NCBI GenBank assembly: GCA_024644595.1
Contig: JAHEHL010000009.1
Location: forward strand, 83,412-147,411
Source of the DNA: Porticoccaceae bacterium
Lineage (GTDB): Bacteria; Pseudomonadota; Gammaproteobacteria; Pseudomonadales; Porticoccaceae
Length of the DNA stretch: 64,000 nt
Direction: 5' to 3'
Made by a program: the position numbers and the translations under genes. The first letter of the stretch is position 1, and each line of letters opens with the position of its first letter. This document shows, in pieces, positions 54,854-64,000 of the stretch. Below the pieces are notes generated by a model, which saw only the letters and a program-made list of their open reading frames with translations, ran no database searches and was not told the origin of the DNA.

Positions 54854-55237
54854 ATGCAACCTATGGAAAAAGTTCGTATCGACAAGTGGCTTTGGGCCGC
54901 GCGCTTTTTCAAAACGCGCTCGCTAGCCAAGGCGGCAATCGAGGGTGGCAAAGTGCATATCGACGGTCATAAATCAAAGGCAAGCAGACAGCTCGAGCTG
55001 GGTACTGTTCTGACCATTCGTCAGGGGTTTGACACCAAGACCGTCGAGGTCATTGCGCTATCGGAGCAGCGACGCGGCGCCCCGGAGGCACTATTGCTCT
55101 ACACCGAGACCGCGGAGAGCATCGCCAAACGGGAAACACAGGCCGCTCAACGCAAGGCACTTAACCAGTCCCAGGTGAGCGATGGCAAACCCAATAAAAA
55201 GCAGCGCCGTCAAATTCACCGTTTTTTAACCAATTAA
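54854..55237 (+). CDS. hslR: Heat-shock RNA-binding protein Hsp15
   Basis: I start at the ATG at 54854 (127 residues) with AAGG eight bases upstream; a longer frame reaches into yrfG. It has the S4 domain (RIDKWLWAARFFKTRSLAKAAIEGGKV.. shortened here) and a basic C-tail. It binds 50S subunits carrying nascent chains. It is followed by hslO. Confidence 0.95.
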   Translation: MQPMEKVRIDKWLWAARFFKTRSLAKAAIEGGKVHIDGHKSKASRQLELGTVLTIRQGFDTKTVEVIALSEQRRGAPEALLLYTETAESIAKRETQAAQRKALNQSQVSDGKPNKKQRRQIHRFLTN

Positions 55238-55276
55238 GATAGGCGCGTGGCGAAATATCAGTACAATACGCGCCCT

Positions 55277-56158
55277 ATGAACGATAACAATAATACTCAA
55301 GATATTCTCCAACGCTTCATCTTTGACGGCACTGATATCCGCGGTGAAATTGTCACGCTGTCATCAAGCTATCAGGCGCTATTGGCCCTGCAAGACTATC
55401 CTCCGCAGGTAGCACGTCTGTTTGGTGAGTTCCTGGTGGCAGCCAGTCTGCTTGGCAGCTCACTGAAACACCGTGGAATGATCACCGTTCAGGCACGCGG
55501 CAATGGCCCCCTATCTATGATCATGACCGAATGTACTCAGGGTAAGAATGTACGCGGCATTGTGCGCGGCGATTTCGACAACCTAGATGGGCTCAGCTCA
55601 CTGCATGATCTGCTGGGCAGTGCCACGCTGGCAATTACCCTTGAGCCCGAAGGTAAAGAACGCTACCAAGGTGTGGTGCCACTGGATGAAGACAATCTCA
55701 GCAAATGTCTCGAGTTTTACTTTTATCAGTCCGAGCAGTTGCCGACCAGAATACAGCTGGCAGCCGATGCAACCAGCGCTAGCGGAATGCTGATTCAACA
55801 ATTGCCTTCGTCGGGTGATAAAGAAAAGAGCGAGGAAGATTGGCAACTGGTTTCCAGCCTGTTTGAAACCCTGTCGAGCGATGAGCAGCTACAACTGTCT
55901 CATAATGATCAGTTATATCGATTATTCCACGAGCAGGAACTGCGCCTTTTTGAAGCTGAACCCATGCTCTTCTCCTGCAGCTGTTCTCGTCAACGAACCG
56001 AGAATGCATTGATCTCTCTTGGCCGTGAAGAAGTTGTCAATATCGCTGAAGAACAGGGCCTGGTGATGATTACCTGTCAATTCTGTGCCCAGGAATATCG
56101 CTTTACCAAGCGCAATATCGATCAACTATTTGACCCTCCCGCGCCACTGCTACACTAA
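55277..56158 (+). CDS. hslO: Redox-regulated chaperone Hsp33
   Basis: I start at the ATG at 55277 (293 residues, like E. coli); a GTG at 55247 is an alternative. The C-terminal redox zinc switch has CSC at about 241-243 and CQFC about 30 residues later. The N-domain has the usual ERYQGVVPLDEDNLSKCLEFYFYQSEQLPTR-like block. It is activated by oxidation and heat. Confidence 0.96.
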   Translation: MNDNNNTQDILQRFIFDGTDIRGEIVTLSSSYQALLALQDYPPQVARLFGEFLVAASLLGSSLKHRGMITVQARGNGPLSMIMTECTQGKNVRGIVRGDFDNLDGLSSLHDLLGSATLAITLEPEGKERYQGVVPLDEDNLSKCLEFYFYQSEQLPTRIQLAADATSASGMLIQQLPSSGDKEKSEEDWQLVSSLFETLSSDEQLQLSHNDQLYRLFHEQELRLFEAEPMLFSCSCSRQRTENALISLGREEVVNIAEEQGLVMITCQFCAQEYRFTKRNIDQLFDPPAPLLH

Positions 56159-56283
56159 ATCATCACCCTTTGGAATCGTCAATTTCGACTTAGATTAAAG
56201 CTGAATTTCTGGCATACTTGCCGGCCTTAAGTCAAAAGCACCACCTTTTGTAAATCGTTCGCCCTTTGGAAGAGAGGAAGAGA

Positions 56284-57831
56284 ATGACCGACGCTGCTGT
56301 ATATAGAGATCCCGGCTCAACCGAGCTTATTGAAATGGCCATTAAACGCGGGGAAGGGCATCTCTCCGATACAGGCGCATTCGTCGCCACGACAGGTCAC
56401 CGTAGCGGGCGCTCTCCCGCAGATAGATTTATCGTCGACGAGCCCAGCTCATCGGAAGCCATAGATTGGGGGTCGGTTAATCGGCCTTTTGATCCGGCGG
56501 CATTTGACGCACTCTGGGAGCGCGTTTCAGAGTATATCGCTGAGCAAGAGCGCTTTGTCTCACATCTGCATGTAGGTCAGGACTCAGAACACTATATTCC
56601 AGTCAAGGTGACCACTGAAACTGCATGGCACTGCCTGTTTGCACACAATATGTTTATCCGCAGTGAAAAATATAATCCCGCAAATAAAGAGCAGTGGAAG
56701 ATCCTCCATGCCGCCAATTTTGTCTGTGATCCAGAGCGAGATGGCACCAACAGCGACGGTGTAGTGCTTATCAATTTTGCCCAGCGCAAAGTATTACTCG
56801 CCGGCATGCGCTATGCAGGAGAAATGAAAAAGGCCATGTTCTCTGTACAGAACTTCCTGCTTCCTGAAAAAGATGTGATGCCGATGCACTGCGCCGCCAA
56901 TGTCGGCGAAGATGGCGACACGGCACTATTTTTTGGTCTCTCCGGAACCGGTAAAACCACTCTCTCGGCGGATCCTGATCGCTATTTGATCGGTGACGAT
57001 GAACACGGCTGGGGTAAGGGCACAGTGTTTAATCTTGAAGGTGGCTGCTATGCCAAGACCATCGATCTGAGCCAGAAGAATGAGCCGGTTATCTGGGACG
57101 CCATTCGGTTTGGCTCGATTGTTGAGAATGTTGTTATTTCCGAGCATCAGCGAACAGCCGATTATTCGGATACCTCCCTGAGTGAAAATGGCCGCTGCAG
57201 CTATCCTTTGGAACATGTCGAAAAGCGCTGCATAGAAAATCAGTCCGGTGAACCAAAGAATATTATCTTCCTCACCTGTGATGTCACTGGCGTACTGCCC
57301 CCTGTTTCCATTCTCAGTAAAGAGGCCGCGGCCTACCACTTCTTGAGTGGCTACACTGCGCGGGTCGGTTCCACAGAGCTGGGAGCGGAAGCCGGTATAA
57401 ATCCAACCTTCTCAACCTGTTTCGGCGCGCCGTTCATGCCCCGTTCGGCCAGCGTCTACGCCGAACTATTAATGAAAAGAATCGATGATTTCGGCTCCAG
57501 AGTCTATTTGGTCAACACCGGCTGGACCGGTGGCTCAGGTGGCGCTAGCGGCAAAGGCAGCCGTTTCCCGATCCCGGTTACCCGAGCAATCGTCACAGCC
57601 ATTACCAAGGGAGCCCTTGCCAGCTGTGAGACTCAGCATCTGGATATGCTCAATCTGGACATTCCCCTGGGGGTTGAAGGCGTGGACAGCAAATACCTCA
57701 ACCCGCGCGATGCATGGGAAGACCAGGCCGCCTACGACAAACAGGCGACAACTCTGGTAAAACTGTTTATTGACAATATTGTCAGCTTTGCGCCCTCTAA
57801 AGATATTCTTGATGCAGGACCAAAACTGTAA
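56284..57831 (+). CDS. pckA: Phosphoenolpyruvate carboxykinase (ATP)
   Basis: I start at the ATG at 56284 (515 residues) after a strong purine-rich ribosome site (GAGAGGAAGA); an upstream TTG is in frame but unlikely. The kinase loop [11 protein letters not shown], substrate-binding [12 protein letters not shown] and the PVTRAIV block are intact. It converts oxaloacetate to PEP in gluconeogenesis, expected in a cell living on amines and amino acids. It is the last gene of the plus-strand block and ends in a strong terminator. Confidence 0.98.
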   Translation: MTDAAVYRDPGSTELIEMAIKRGEGHLSDTGAFVATTGHRSGRSPADRFIVDEPSSSEAIDWGSVNRPFDPAAFDALWERVSEYIAEQERFVSHLHVGQDSEHYIPVKVTTETAWHCLFAHNMFIRSEKYNPANKEQWKILHAANFVCDPERDGTNSDGVVLINFAQRKVLLAGMRYAGEMKKAMFSVQNFLLPEKDVMPMHCAANVGEDGDTALFFGLSGTGKTTLSADPDRYLIGDDEHGWGKGTVFNLEGGCYAKTIDLSQKNEPVIWDAIRFGSIVENVVISEHQRTADYSDTSLSENGRCSYPLEHVEKRCIENQSGEPKNIIFLTCDVTGVLPPVSILSKEAAAYHFLSGYTARVGSTELGAEAGINPTFSTCFGAPFMPRSASVYAELLMKRIDDFGSRVYLVNTGWTGGSGGASGKGSRFPIPVTRAIVTAITKGALASCETQHLDMLNLDIPLGVEGVDSKYLNPRDAWEDQAAYDKQATTLVKLFIDNIVSFAPSKDILDAGPKL

Positions 57832-57866
57832 AGAAACACCCGCTGTCATCCATACAGTTGAGCAAC

Positions 57867-57906
57867 AGCTATAAAAAAACCCGCGAAAGCGGGTTTTTTT
57901 ATAGCT
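57867..57906. terminator. Bidirectional terminator with perfect 18-bp stem
   Basis: AGCTATAAAAAAACCCGC, loop GAAA, then its exact reverse complement. The A and T runs on either side of the GC core make it work on both strands: it ends pckA on the plus strand and the cytochrome c gene on the minus strand. Confidence 0.92.
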
Positions 57907-57911
57907 TCACT

Positions 57912-57950
57912 ATTCATTTACTTGATTCATTTACTTGATTCATTTACTTG
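57912..57950. repeat. Three perfect 13-bp tandem repeats at the 3' end of the cytochrome gene
   Basis: ATTCATTTACTTG is repeated three times without change. The unit nearest the gene contains the stop codon (57944-57946) on the minus strand, and the other two lie between it and the terminator. Confidence 0.9.
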
Positions 57951-58387
57951 CTGTTATCAAGAATATGATCCACGGCTGCTTTGACTTCTTCATCACTGCA
58001 GTCCATGCAGGTCCCGCGCATAGGCATACCGCGAATACCATTGATGGCATTGGTGTAGACCGTCTCCAAACCCTGCTCAAGGCGAGCTGACCAGGCGGCA
58101 ACATCGCCGAACACAGGGGCACCGGCAACGCCAGAGCTGTGGCAAGCGATACAATTAGTCGCATAGATATCGCTGCCAGCACGAGCTGATGCAGCACCAG
58201 ATGCAGCCGACGAAACCTGTCCAGCCATGGATACATGGCCAGCCGGAGCGATGCGCTCGGCGACTTGCTGCTCCTGCGCTGCAGTCAGATTGACAGTTTT
58301 TTCACCTGATCCACAACCCCACAGCGCAACGCTGGCAATAGTGATCAGGACCAGGTTTTTCAGACGGCGGCTGATAAAATTATTCAT
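57944..58387 (-). CDS. Cytochrome c5-like monoheme lipoprotein
   Basis: I start at the ATG at 58387 (147 residues), with GGAG nine bases upstream. A signal peptide ends in a lipobox (ALWGC). The heme site CIACH is near residue 88, the methionine ligand is in GMPMRG, and a later CMDC pair is the extra disulphide of the c5 family. Between the signal and the heme lies an Ala/Ser-rich linker. It is probably a membrane-tethered periplasmic electron carrier. Confidence 0.92.
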   Translation of the reverse strand: MNNFISRRLKNLVLITIASVALWGCGSGEKTVNLTAAQEQQVAERIAPAGHVSMAGQVSSAASGAASARAGSDIYATNCIACHSSGVAGAPVFGDVAAWSARLEQGLETVYTNAINGIRGMPMRGTCMDCSDEEVKAAVDHILDNSK

Positions 58388-58464
58388 CGAGGAGTTCTCC
58401 AGTTGGACCATTTAATTAAAATGTAAAATATGAGACGGTTTAAATGTGTTAGAAATTGGCCGGC

Positions 58465-58470
58465 ATTATA
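58465..58470 (-). promoter_or_regulatory. Possible -10 box upstream of the cytochrome c5-like gene
   Basis: A perfect TATAAT on the minus strand, about 78 nt before the start codon, in the AT-rich 180-bp gap after trpS. The matching -35 box is weak, so this is tentative. Confidence 0.35.
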
Positions 58471-58566
58471 GCGCGCAATTATTAAATTCTCATTAGCAAT
58501 ACGCCGTATTTCCCTATTCGTATTATCCTGCCGCCATCTGGCTTGTCTATCCCTTAAACTACAGTG

Positions 58567-59574
58567 CTAGCAGAGCGGACGGATACCCACTGCATTCCGC
58601 AGTTTGGCAATCATCTTCCGGCTCTCGGCACGTGCCTTTTCCGCGCCTTGCTGCAACACCGCTTCCACAGCAGCAGGATTTTGCATCAGCTCATTGTAAC
58701 GCTCCCGAGCATCCACAAGTTGATGATTGACCAACTCAAACAACTGCTTTTTCGCCTCGCCCCAGGCGATACCACCAGCAAATGCCTGACGCATCTCAGT
58801 GGTTTGCTGAGGCGTCGCAAAGGCCTGCCAAATTTGGAACACTGCGGAGCTATCCGGATCTTTCGGCTCACCCGGCTCCAGCAGATTGGTCTTAATCTTG
58901 TTGATATGCTTTTTCAGCTGCTTTTCGCTCAAAAACAACGGAATAGTATTGCCGTAACTCTTGCTCATCTTGCGACCATCGAGACCCTGAAGTACCGCAA
59001 CATTGTCATCGACCACAGCGGCGGGCAGGACAAAGTGTTCTCCGTAGTGGTGATTAAAGCGCTGGGCCACATCCCGGGCCATCTCGACATGCTGAATCTG
59101 ATCGCGACCAACCGGAATCTGGTGGGCATTAAACATTAGAATATCCGCGGCCATCAGGATCGGGTAGCTAAACAGCCCCATAGTGATGCCATGATCGGCA
59201 TCCTCGCCCAGCTCTTCATTGGCCTGCACTGCACCTTTGTACGCATGAGCCCGATTCATCAGTCCTTTTGCCGTCATACAGGTCAGGAACCAGGTCAATT
59301 CGGGAATTTCGGGAATATCAGACTGGCGATAGAACGTGACTGTATCAGGATCCAGACCCAGCGCCAGCCAGGTCGCAGCAATCTCCATAGTCGAACGCTG
59401 AACCATCTCGGGATCCTGCGATTTAATCAGTGAATGGTAATCCGCCAGAAAGAAAAATGACTCACAGTCGCCACGGCGACTGGCTTCAATGGCCGGGCGA
59501 ATAGCACCCACATAATTCCCCAAATGTGGCGTTCCGGATGTGGTTATGCCAGTTAAAACACGTTGTTTGGTCAT
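58567..59574 (-). CDS. trpS: Tryptophanyl-tRNA synthetase
   Basis: A 335-residue class I synthetase with the HIGH-like TPHLGN near residue 15 and KMSKS near 200 ([10 protein letters not shown]). It charges tRNA-Trp. It follows the aminopeptidase gene after only five bases. Confidence 0.98.
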   Translation of the reverse strand: MTKQRVLTGITTSGTPHLGNYVGAIRPAIEASRRGDCESFFFLADYHSLIKSQDPEMVQRSTMEIAATWLALGLDPDTVTFYRQSDIPEIPELTWFLTCMTAKGLMNRAHAYKGAVQANEELGEDADHGITMGLFSYPILMAADILMFNAHQIPVGRDQIQHVEMARDVAQRFNHHYGEHFVLPAAVVDDNVAVLQGLDGRKMSKSYGNTIPLFLSEKQLKKHINKIKTNLLEPGEPKDPDSSAVFQIWQAFATPQQTTEMRQAFAGGIAWGEAKKQLFELVNHQLVDARERYNELMQNPAAVEAVLQQGAEKARAESRKMIAKLRNAVGIRPLC

Positions 59575-59579
59575 AGGGG

Positions 59580-60938
59580 TTACTCCACTCCAGCAGTGCT
59601 ATCGCTGTCTTCGGCAAGAGCGACAACCAACCGCCCGGGGCGATTAAAAAACTGTCTCAACACTTTGCTCATACGCTGAGGATCCAGAGCACCAGTGAGC
59701 TCACGGCAAGAGTGCATCGCCAACTGAGGAATACCTACATCCAAGGTTGGAATACCCAGTTTCGCCGCTGTAACCGGGCCAATGGTACTGCCACAACCGA
59801 GATCGGTACGGGTCACAAAAGACTGTACCGGCACAGTCACCTCACCACACAGCTGACGAAACAGACTGGCGGTAATGCTATTGGTTGCATAGCGCTGGCT
59901 GGAGTTGACCTTGATCACTGGACCACCGTTTAACACTGGGCTGTGACCCTTATCATGTTTGCTGACAAAATTGGGATGCAGCGCATGCGCATTATCGCAG
60001 GAGATCAACAGTGAACTATCGAGAATTCGGGTCTGACTGACGCGATCGTCAGTGGCACAGAGCCGCTCAACCACCGACTCCAGAAATGGGCCATCAGCAC
60101 CAACGGCCGAAACACTGCCCACTTCTTCGTGATCGTTGCACACTAATACTGACGTACAGCGAGTGTCGGCGGCGATAATCGCTTGGGTAGCGACAAAACA
60201 GCTGAGCAAGTTATCGAGACGTGCTGAAGCAAAGAATTCTTTTTCCAAACCGACGCTGGCTGCTCGCTGAACATCATAAAAACAAAGCTCATAGTCCATC
60301 ACCTGCTCGCCCTCAGCTAAAAACCGATCGGCTAACAACTCTCGAAAATCGGCTTGACCTTCAGTCTGCATCAGGATGGGAGGAATATCAGTCTGGGCAT
60401 TTATTGACCGATCCTTGTTCGCTTCGCGATCAAGATGAATAGCCAGGCTAGGAATAACAGCGATCGCCTCAGCAAAATTTACCAGCTTCTGTTTTAGCTG
60501 ACCACTGACATCAGTAAACACCAAGCGTCCTGCCAGAGACAGATCACGATCAAACCAAGGGTTGAGAAGCGCACCACCATAGACTTCCACACCGAGCTGG
60601 AAATAACCACTATTGAGCATCTCCGGCTGTGGTTTAACCATCAGGCAAGGGCTGTCCGTGTGAGCTCCTGCCAAGCGCATACCGGTCTTGGATAGATCAT
60701 CACTGCCAACAATAAAGGCAATAATCGATGAGCCATTGCGGGTGACAAAATATTTCCCTCCGCGCTCCAACGTCCACTCATGCGCCTCATTGAGTGCACA
60801 GAAACCAGCCTCTCGCAACTGGCTGGCAATATTGGCCACCGCATGAAATGGCGTTGGTGATGCATCAATAAACTCGCCAAGCTCGCGATTAAACGACTCT
60901 GCACTCAACAATTCGGCCTGCTTATCAGCCCTATTCAT
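59580..60938 (-). CDS. apeB: M18 family aminopeptidase
   Basis: A 452-residue metallopeptidase. Metal and active residues are visible in [17 protein letters not shown] and the C-terminal [11 protein letters not shown] block; [12 protein letters not shown] at the N-terminus is characteristic of the family. It removes N-terminal acidic or neutral residues in the cytoplasm. A good ribosome site (AAGGGA) precedes the ATG. Confidence 0.95.
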   Translation of the reverse strand: MNRADKQAELLSAESFNRELGEFIDASPTPFHAVANIASQLREAGFCALNEAHEWTLERGGKYFVTRNGSSIIAFIVGSDDLSKTGMRLAGAHTDSPCLMVKPQPEMLNSGYFQLGVEVYGGALLNPWFDRDLSLAGRLVFTDVSGQLKQKLVNFAEAIAVIPSLAIHLDREANKDRSINAQTDIPPILMQTEGQADFRELLADRFLAEGEQVMDYELCFYDVQRAASVGLEKEFFASARLDNLLSCFVATQAIIAADTRCTSVLVCNDHEEVGSVSAVGADGPFLESVVERLCATDDRVSQTRILDSSLLISCDNAHALHPNFVSKHDKGHSPVLNGGPVIKVNSSQRYATNSITASLFRQLCGEVTVPVQSFVTRTDLGCGSTIGPVTAAKLGIPTLDVGIPQLAMHSCRELTGALDPQRMSKVLRQFFNRPGRLVVALAEDSDSTAGVE

Positions 60939-60981
60939 TCGTTATATCCCTTATTCACTTTTTAAATACTATTGTGTAATT

Positions 60982-61860
60982 TTATTCGTTACCGCGCTCG
61001 AGTCTGGCCAACAGACTGGACGTATCCCAGCGATTGCCGCCCATTTCCTGCACCTGCTGGTAAAAACTGTCGACCAACTCAGTTACCGGCAATTCACTGC
61101 CGTTGGCCTTGCCCTCTTGTAGGGCAAAAGCCAGATCCTTACGCATCCACTGGACGGCAAATCCATGGTCGTACTCATTCGCCAACATCGTCTTGTAGCG
61201 GTTTTCCATCTGCCAGGACTGCGCCGCACCTTTTGAGATAACCTCGATCACTTGATGCGCATCGAGACCCGCACGTTTGGCAAAGTTCAGCCCTTCCGCG
61301 AGACCCTGAACAACACCCGCAATACAAATCTGGTTAACCATTTTACACAGTTGACCACTGCCCACATCTCCCATCAGCTGGATCGACTTTGCATAGCTCT
61401 CAACTGCCTCTACAACCGTGTCGAAGTGCACCTGTAATCCCCCACACATCACCGTTAACTGCCCATTCTCTGCGCCCTGCTGACCTCCAGAGACAGGCGC
61501 ATCGACAAAGCCACAACCTACCGCATCGGCTTGCACAGCCAACTCCTGGGCCAACAGCGCCGAGGTGGTCGTGTGATCAACCAGGATCGCACCCGGCTTC
61601 ATGGCCGACAGCACGCCGCCGGCTTCAGCCACCACAGCTCGAACATCGTCATCATTGCCAAGGCAAGTAAAGACAATATCGGCATCGGCCACCGCTTGCG
61701 CCACTGTCACTGCGGATTTTCCGCGATACTCAGTCAACCAGCGCCGGCTTACCTCAGTGCTGCGATTAAAGACAACCACTGAGTAATCTCTCTGGCTCAA
61801 CCATCCCGCCATGGGATAACCCATAACACCAAGACCTAAAAACGCCACGTTCTTTTTCAA
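60982..61860 (-). CDS. Beta-hydroxyacid dehydrogenase (3-hydroxyisobutyrate/tartronate semialdehyde reductase type)
   Basis: A 292-residue NAD(P)-binding protein with LGLGVMGYPMAG at the N-terminus, the substrate motif DAPVSGG.QGAENGQL and catalytic Lys in GQLCKMVNQI. The start is TTG at 61860 behind a strong AGGAGG, clearly preferred over any downstream ATG. It oxidises or reduces a short beta-hydroxy acid; the substrate cannot be chosen between hydroxyisobutyrate, tartronate semialdehyde and similar acids. Confidence 0.88.
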   Translation of the reverse strand: MKKNVAFLGLGVMGYPMAGWLSQRDYSVVVFNRSTEVSRRWLTEYRGKSAVTVAQAVADADIVFTCLGNDDDVRAVVAEAGGVLSAMKPGAILVDHTTTSALLAQELAVQADAVGCGFVDAPVSGGQQGAENGQLTVMCGGLQVHFDTVVEAVESYAKSIQLMGDVGSGQLCKMVNQICIAGVVQGLAEGLNFAKRAGLDAHQVIEVISKGAAQSWQMENRYKTMLANEYDHGFAVQWMRKDLAFALQEGKANGSELPVTELVDSFYQQVQEMGGNRWDTSSLLARLERGNE

Positions 61861-61895
61861 CCGATCTTCCTCCTAGATACTCACTTGCTCACCAG

Positions 61896-62702
61896 CTAGA
61901 TCGCCTGATTCCAAATCAATGCAATCAAAACTGCGCCCAGCAATAATCTGTAGATCACAAACGGCATCATGCCTATACGCTGAATGACGTTCAAAAACAG
62001 CTTGATGCAAAGATATGCAGTAACGGCTGAGAGCAGGGTACCAACCACAATAAGAGTCCAGTCGACTGACTCCGCACCCATTAACTCGACACCCTTATAA
62101 CCGCCACTTAACACAATAATCGGAATTGCCATCAAAAACGAAAATCGCGCCGCGGTCTCACGATCAAACCCAAGTGCAAGAGCTGCGGTAATAGTGATCC
62201 CGGAACGGGAAGTGCCGGGAACGAGTGCCAGCGCCTGTGCAATACCGACCCAAAGTGCCGAACGCCAGTTCATCTCCTTCAAATCGAGACTGCCTGTACC
62301 GCGATAATCGGCCCAAGCCAGCAACAAGCCGAAAAAAATTGTGGTAAAGGCGATCACTTCCATCGAACGCAGATGTGTTTCAATCAGATCACCCAAAAAC
62401 AGACCGGCAAATCCGGCGGGCAATGTGGCCAAAATAAGGTACCACGCGAGATGACTCTCGGGGCTGTGACGACGGACAAAGACACTGTCCAGCCAGGCTT
62501 GGCTAAGGTTGACGACATCGCGACGAAAATAAGCTACCACCGCCACTAATGAACCGACATGCACGGCTACATCGAAGGCCAGCCCCTGATCCGGCCAACC
62601 CAGCACTTCAGAGGGCAGAATAAGATGCGCTGAGCTAGAGATCGGTAAAAACTCCGACAGTCCCTGAATAATGGCCAACCAGACGGCTTGCATCAATTCC
62701 AT
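61896..62702 (-). CDS. uppP: Undecaprenyl-diphosphate phosphatase
   Basis: A 268-residue protein with about eight membrane helices and the BacA/UppP motifs GLSEFLPISSSAHL and PGTSRSGITI. It recycles the lipid carrier for cell-wall and polysaccharide synthesis and contributes to bacitracin resistance. It starts three bases after the tsaB stop. Confidence 0.97.
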   Translation of the reverse strand: MELMQAVWLAIIQGLSEFLPISSSAHLILPSEVLGWPDQGLAFDVAVHVGSLVAVVAYFRRDVVNLSQAWLDSVFVRRHSPESHLAWYLILATLPAGFAGLFLGDLIETHLRSMEVIAFTTIFFGLLLAWADYRGTGSLDLKEMNWRSALWVGIAQALALVPGTSRSGITITAALALGFDRETAARFSFLMAIPIIVLSGGYKGVELMGAESVDWTLIVVGTLLSAVTAYLCIKLFLNVIQRIGMMPFVIYRLLLGAVLIALIWNQAI

Positions 62703-62705
62703 AGT

Positions 62706-63410
62706 TTACGCTGTCCTTAACTTGGTATGTTTCTTCCACGCCTCAGTGCCACGCAGGTAGACCAGATCGAGGGAAGCAATAGGTACCGCGCAACCGCGAC
62801 TGTGTTTTACCAGCGCAATCTCTAGTACATCGCGCGCATCTGGGTACAGCGGTTGGCAGTTATGCTGGGCATTAGCGACATTGACAAAAAGCGCCCTTGT
62901 GTCGCCAACAACTACGCATGGATCGATAGTCTCAACCAGTTCTAATGCTGCCTTGTGACCCAACAATTGATCCTTGATCAGCGGCACAAACTGCGCTTGA
63001 TCATCGAGCAGATAAGCGCCGCAATTAAACTCCCCCATACGGGCATCGAGGACAGACAGTACTTTTCCGGACTGCAGATCAGAAGGATCGTATTTGCGAC
63101 GATAAGTTTGCGCCATCACTTCTAATGTCGACACGGGTACTACCGACAGCCCGGCACCAAATGCCAATCCCTGAACCGTCGAAAAACCAATACGCAACCC
63201 GGTGAATGAACCCGGACCGACTGTGACGGCCAGAGAATCCAGCGCACCGACTTTAAGATCGGCCTCGGCCAAAACCTCATCGATCATGCTCATAATCAAT
63301 CTGGTATGTGAGCGAGGCTCCTCTGAATAGCGAGTATATCTGGCATCACCCATACTCAGCGCCACCGAACACGCCGCTGTAGAGGTCTCAACTGCCAAAA
63401 TGGATGTCAT
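62706..63410 (-). CDS. tsaB: tRNA threonylcarbamoyladenosine protein TsaB
   Basis: I start at the ATG at 63410 (234 residues); the frame upstream crosses the algP-like gene's terminator and lacks family similarity. It has the ASKHA fold ILAVETSTAACSVAL and VTVGPGSFTGLRIG. It is the scaffold partner of TsaD and TsaE for t6A in tRNA. Confidence 0.96.
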   Translation of the reverse strand: MTSILAVETSTAACSVALSMGDARYTRYSEEPRSHTRLIMSMIDEVLAEADLKVGALDSLAVTVGPGSFTGLRIGFSTVQGLAFGAGLSVVPVSTLEVMAQTYRRKYDPSDLQSGKVLSVLDARMGEFNCGAYLLDDQAQFVPLIKDQLLGHKAALELVETIDPCVVVGDTRALFVNVANAQHNCQPLYPDARDVLEIALVKHSRGCAVPIASLDLVYLRGTEAWKKHTKLRTA

Positions 63411-63467
63411 AGCAAAGCCGCAATACGTAGAAAATCGAAAAAGGTCTGTGGATGGGGCCCAGAAACA

Positions 63468-63498
63468 AAAATCCCCCACCAGCTGGTGAGGGATTTTA
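63468..63498 (-). terminator. Terminator between the algP-like gene and tsaB
   Basis: On the minus strand AAAATCCC-T-CACCAG/CTGGTG-G-GGGATTTTTG forms a 14-bp stem with one mismatch followed by five Ts. It follows the stop of the Lys/Ala-repeat gene by about 75 nt. Confidence 0.78.
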
Positions 63499-63570
63499 CA
63501 GGTCTCAAGGCAATTAAACTATTATCATTTTGCCCAGCTTGGAACCCGGAGCGACGCACCAAAAATGGCG

Positions 63571-64000
63571 CTACTTAGCATTCGCCTTTGCCTTGGCGAC
63601 TGACTTTTTCTTGACCGCTGCCTTTTTGACTGCGGCCTTCTTAACTATCGCTTTTTTAGGTACTGGCTTCTTCTTGGACTGAGCTTTTGTGACTGCCGCC
63701 TTTTTAGTGGCTGTTTTCTTAGCGGCCGCTTTTTTCTTAGCAGGTACTTTTTTGACTGCGGTCTTCTTGGCGGCGGCTTTCTTAGCTACCGCTTTTTTCT
63801 TAGCGGGCGCTTTTTTGGCTGCAGCCTTCTTGGCGACGGCTTTCTTAGCGACGGCTTTTTTCTTAGCAGGCGCTTTTTTGGCTGCGGTCTTCTTGGCCAC
63901 GGCTTTCTTAGCTACTGCTTTTTTGGCTACTGCTTTTTTGACTACTGCTTTTTTGACTACTGCTTTTTTGACTACTGCTTTTTTGACTACTGCTTTTTTG
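63571..64000 (-). CDS. AlgP/histone H1-like Lys-Ala repeat protein, 5' part outside window
   Basis: The frame is open from the stop at 63571 to the right edge, giving 143 visible residues made almost wholly of pentads such as [10 protein letters not shown] and KKAVV; the start codon is beyond 64000. Only Lys, Ala, Val, Pro, Thr and few others occur. This is the tail type of AlgP of Pseudomonas and of bacterial histone H1-like proteins, which bind DNA through lysine charge. At the edge the DNA is 15-bp repeats nearly identical to each other. An in-frame GTG at 63900 is not the true start. tsaB lies downstream behind a terminator. Confidence 0.85.
   Translation of the reverse strand, partial: KKAVVKKAVVKKAVVKKAVVKKAVAKKAVAKKAVAKKTAAKKAPAKKKAVAKKAVAKKAAAKKAPAKKKAVAKKAAAKKTAVKKVPAKKKAAAKKTATKKAAVTKAQSKKKPVPKKAIVKKAAVKKAAVKKKSVAKAKANAK
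63901..64000 (-). repeat. 15-bp tandem repeats inside the algP-like gene
   Basis: The unit reads AAAAAAGCAGTAGTC on the minus strand, with four near-exact copies at the edge followed by variants ending in GCC/GCT. It encodes [10 protein letters not shown] and continues past the window. Confidence 0.85.

Noticed and set aside
63411..63479. Upstream extension of tsaB
   Set aside because: It runs through the terminator of the preceding gene and has no family similarity; the ATG at 63410 fits the family length.
63571..64000. CRISPR or intergenic satellite array
   Set aside because: The repeats are 15 bp without spacers and keep one open frame coding for Lys/Ala pentads.

Overview
This window looks like chromosomal DNA of an aerobic, probably marine, gammaproteobacterium. 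Gene order matches Pseudomonas and Escherichia in many places: amiB-mutL-miaA-hfq-hflX-hflK-hflC-yjeT-hisZ-purA, aroB-aroK next to pilQPONM and a divergent ponA, orn/rsgA/rhdA/psd, and yrfG-hslR-hslO-pckA. Together with the ATP-type PEP carboxykinase, MutL, Hfq and type IV pilus genes this points to a relative of Pseudomonas/Cellvibrionales-type lineages; a genus cannot be named from sequence alone. No tRNA, rRNA, CRISPR array, insertion sequence or prophage was seen.

Region 1 (1-10046) is the most distinctive part. On the minus strand, in transcription order, are a dimethylglycine/sarcosine-dehydrogenase-like flavoenzyme fused to a folate-binding GcvT domain, an MttB-superfamily methyltransferase without an in-frame amber codon, its corrinoid protein, a DUF1638 protein, a small protein of the family usually called virulence factor, a MetV-like zinc/cysteine protein, a MetF-like reductase, and a methyltetrahydrofolate:corrinoid methyltransferase that runs off the left edge. 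Divergent from them is fhs (formate-THF ligase). Read together they describe corrinoid-dependent demethylation of a quaternary or tertiary amine (glycine betaine is the simplest guess), with the methyl group passed to tetrahydrofolate and oxidised through what is elsewhere the methyl branch of the acetogenic pathway.

Region 2 (10047-17861) is more accessory: an octaheme cytochrome with HEAT and TPR repeats, a lipoprotein alkaline phosphatase, a small XRE-type regulator, an unknown cysteine-rich lipoprotein, a glutathione S-transferase, RlmA and D-glycerate 3-kinase. Region 3 (17872-30862, all minus strand) is one long housekeeping array from nnr-tsaE-amiB-mutL-miaA through hfq-hflX-hflK-hflC to yjeT-hisZ-purA, interrupted by two internal hairpin terminators. 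Region 4 (30919-38268) holds queG, orn, rsgA, rhdA, psd, a degenerate HD-GYP protein and hemE.

Region 5 (38329-51371) carries glutamate synthase (gltB-gltD), aroK-aroB and the pilMNOPQ operon. Region 6 (51630-57906) runs on the plus strand with ponA, yrfG, hslR, hslO and pckA, ending in a perfect 18-bp-stem bidirectional terminator. Region 7 (57944-64000, minus) has a c5-type cytochrome lipoprotein, trpS, an M18 aminopeptidase, a beta-hydroxyacid dehydrogenase, uppP, tsaB and the 3' part of an AlgP/histone-H1-like gene made of short Lys/Ala pentad repeats that continues past the right edge.
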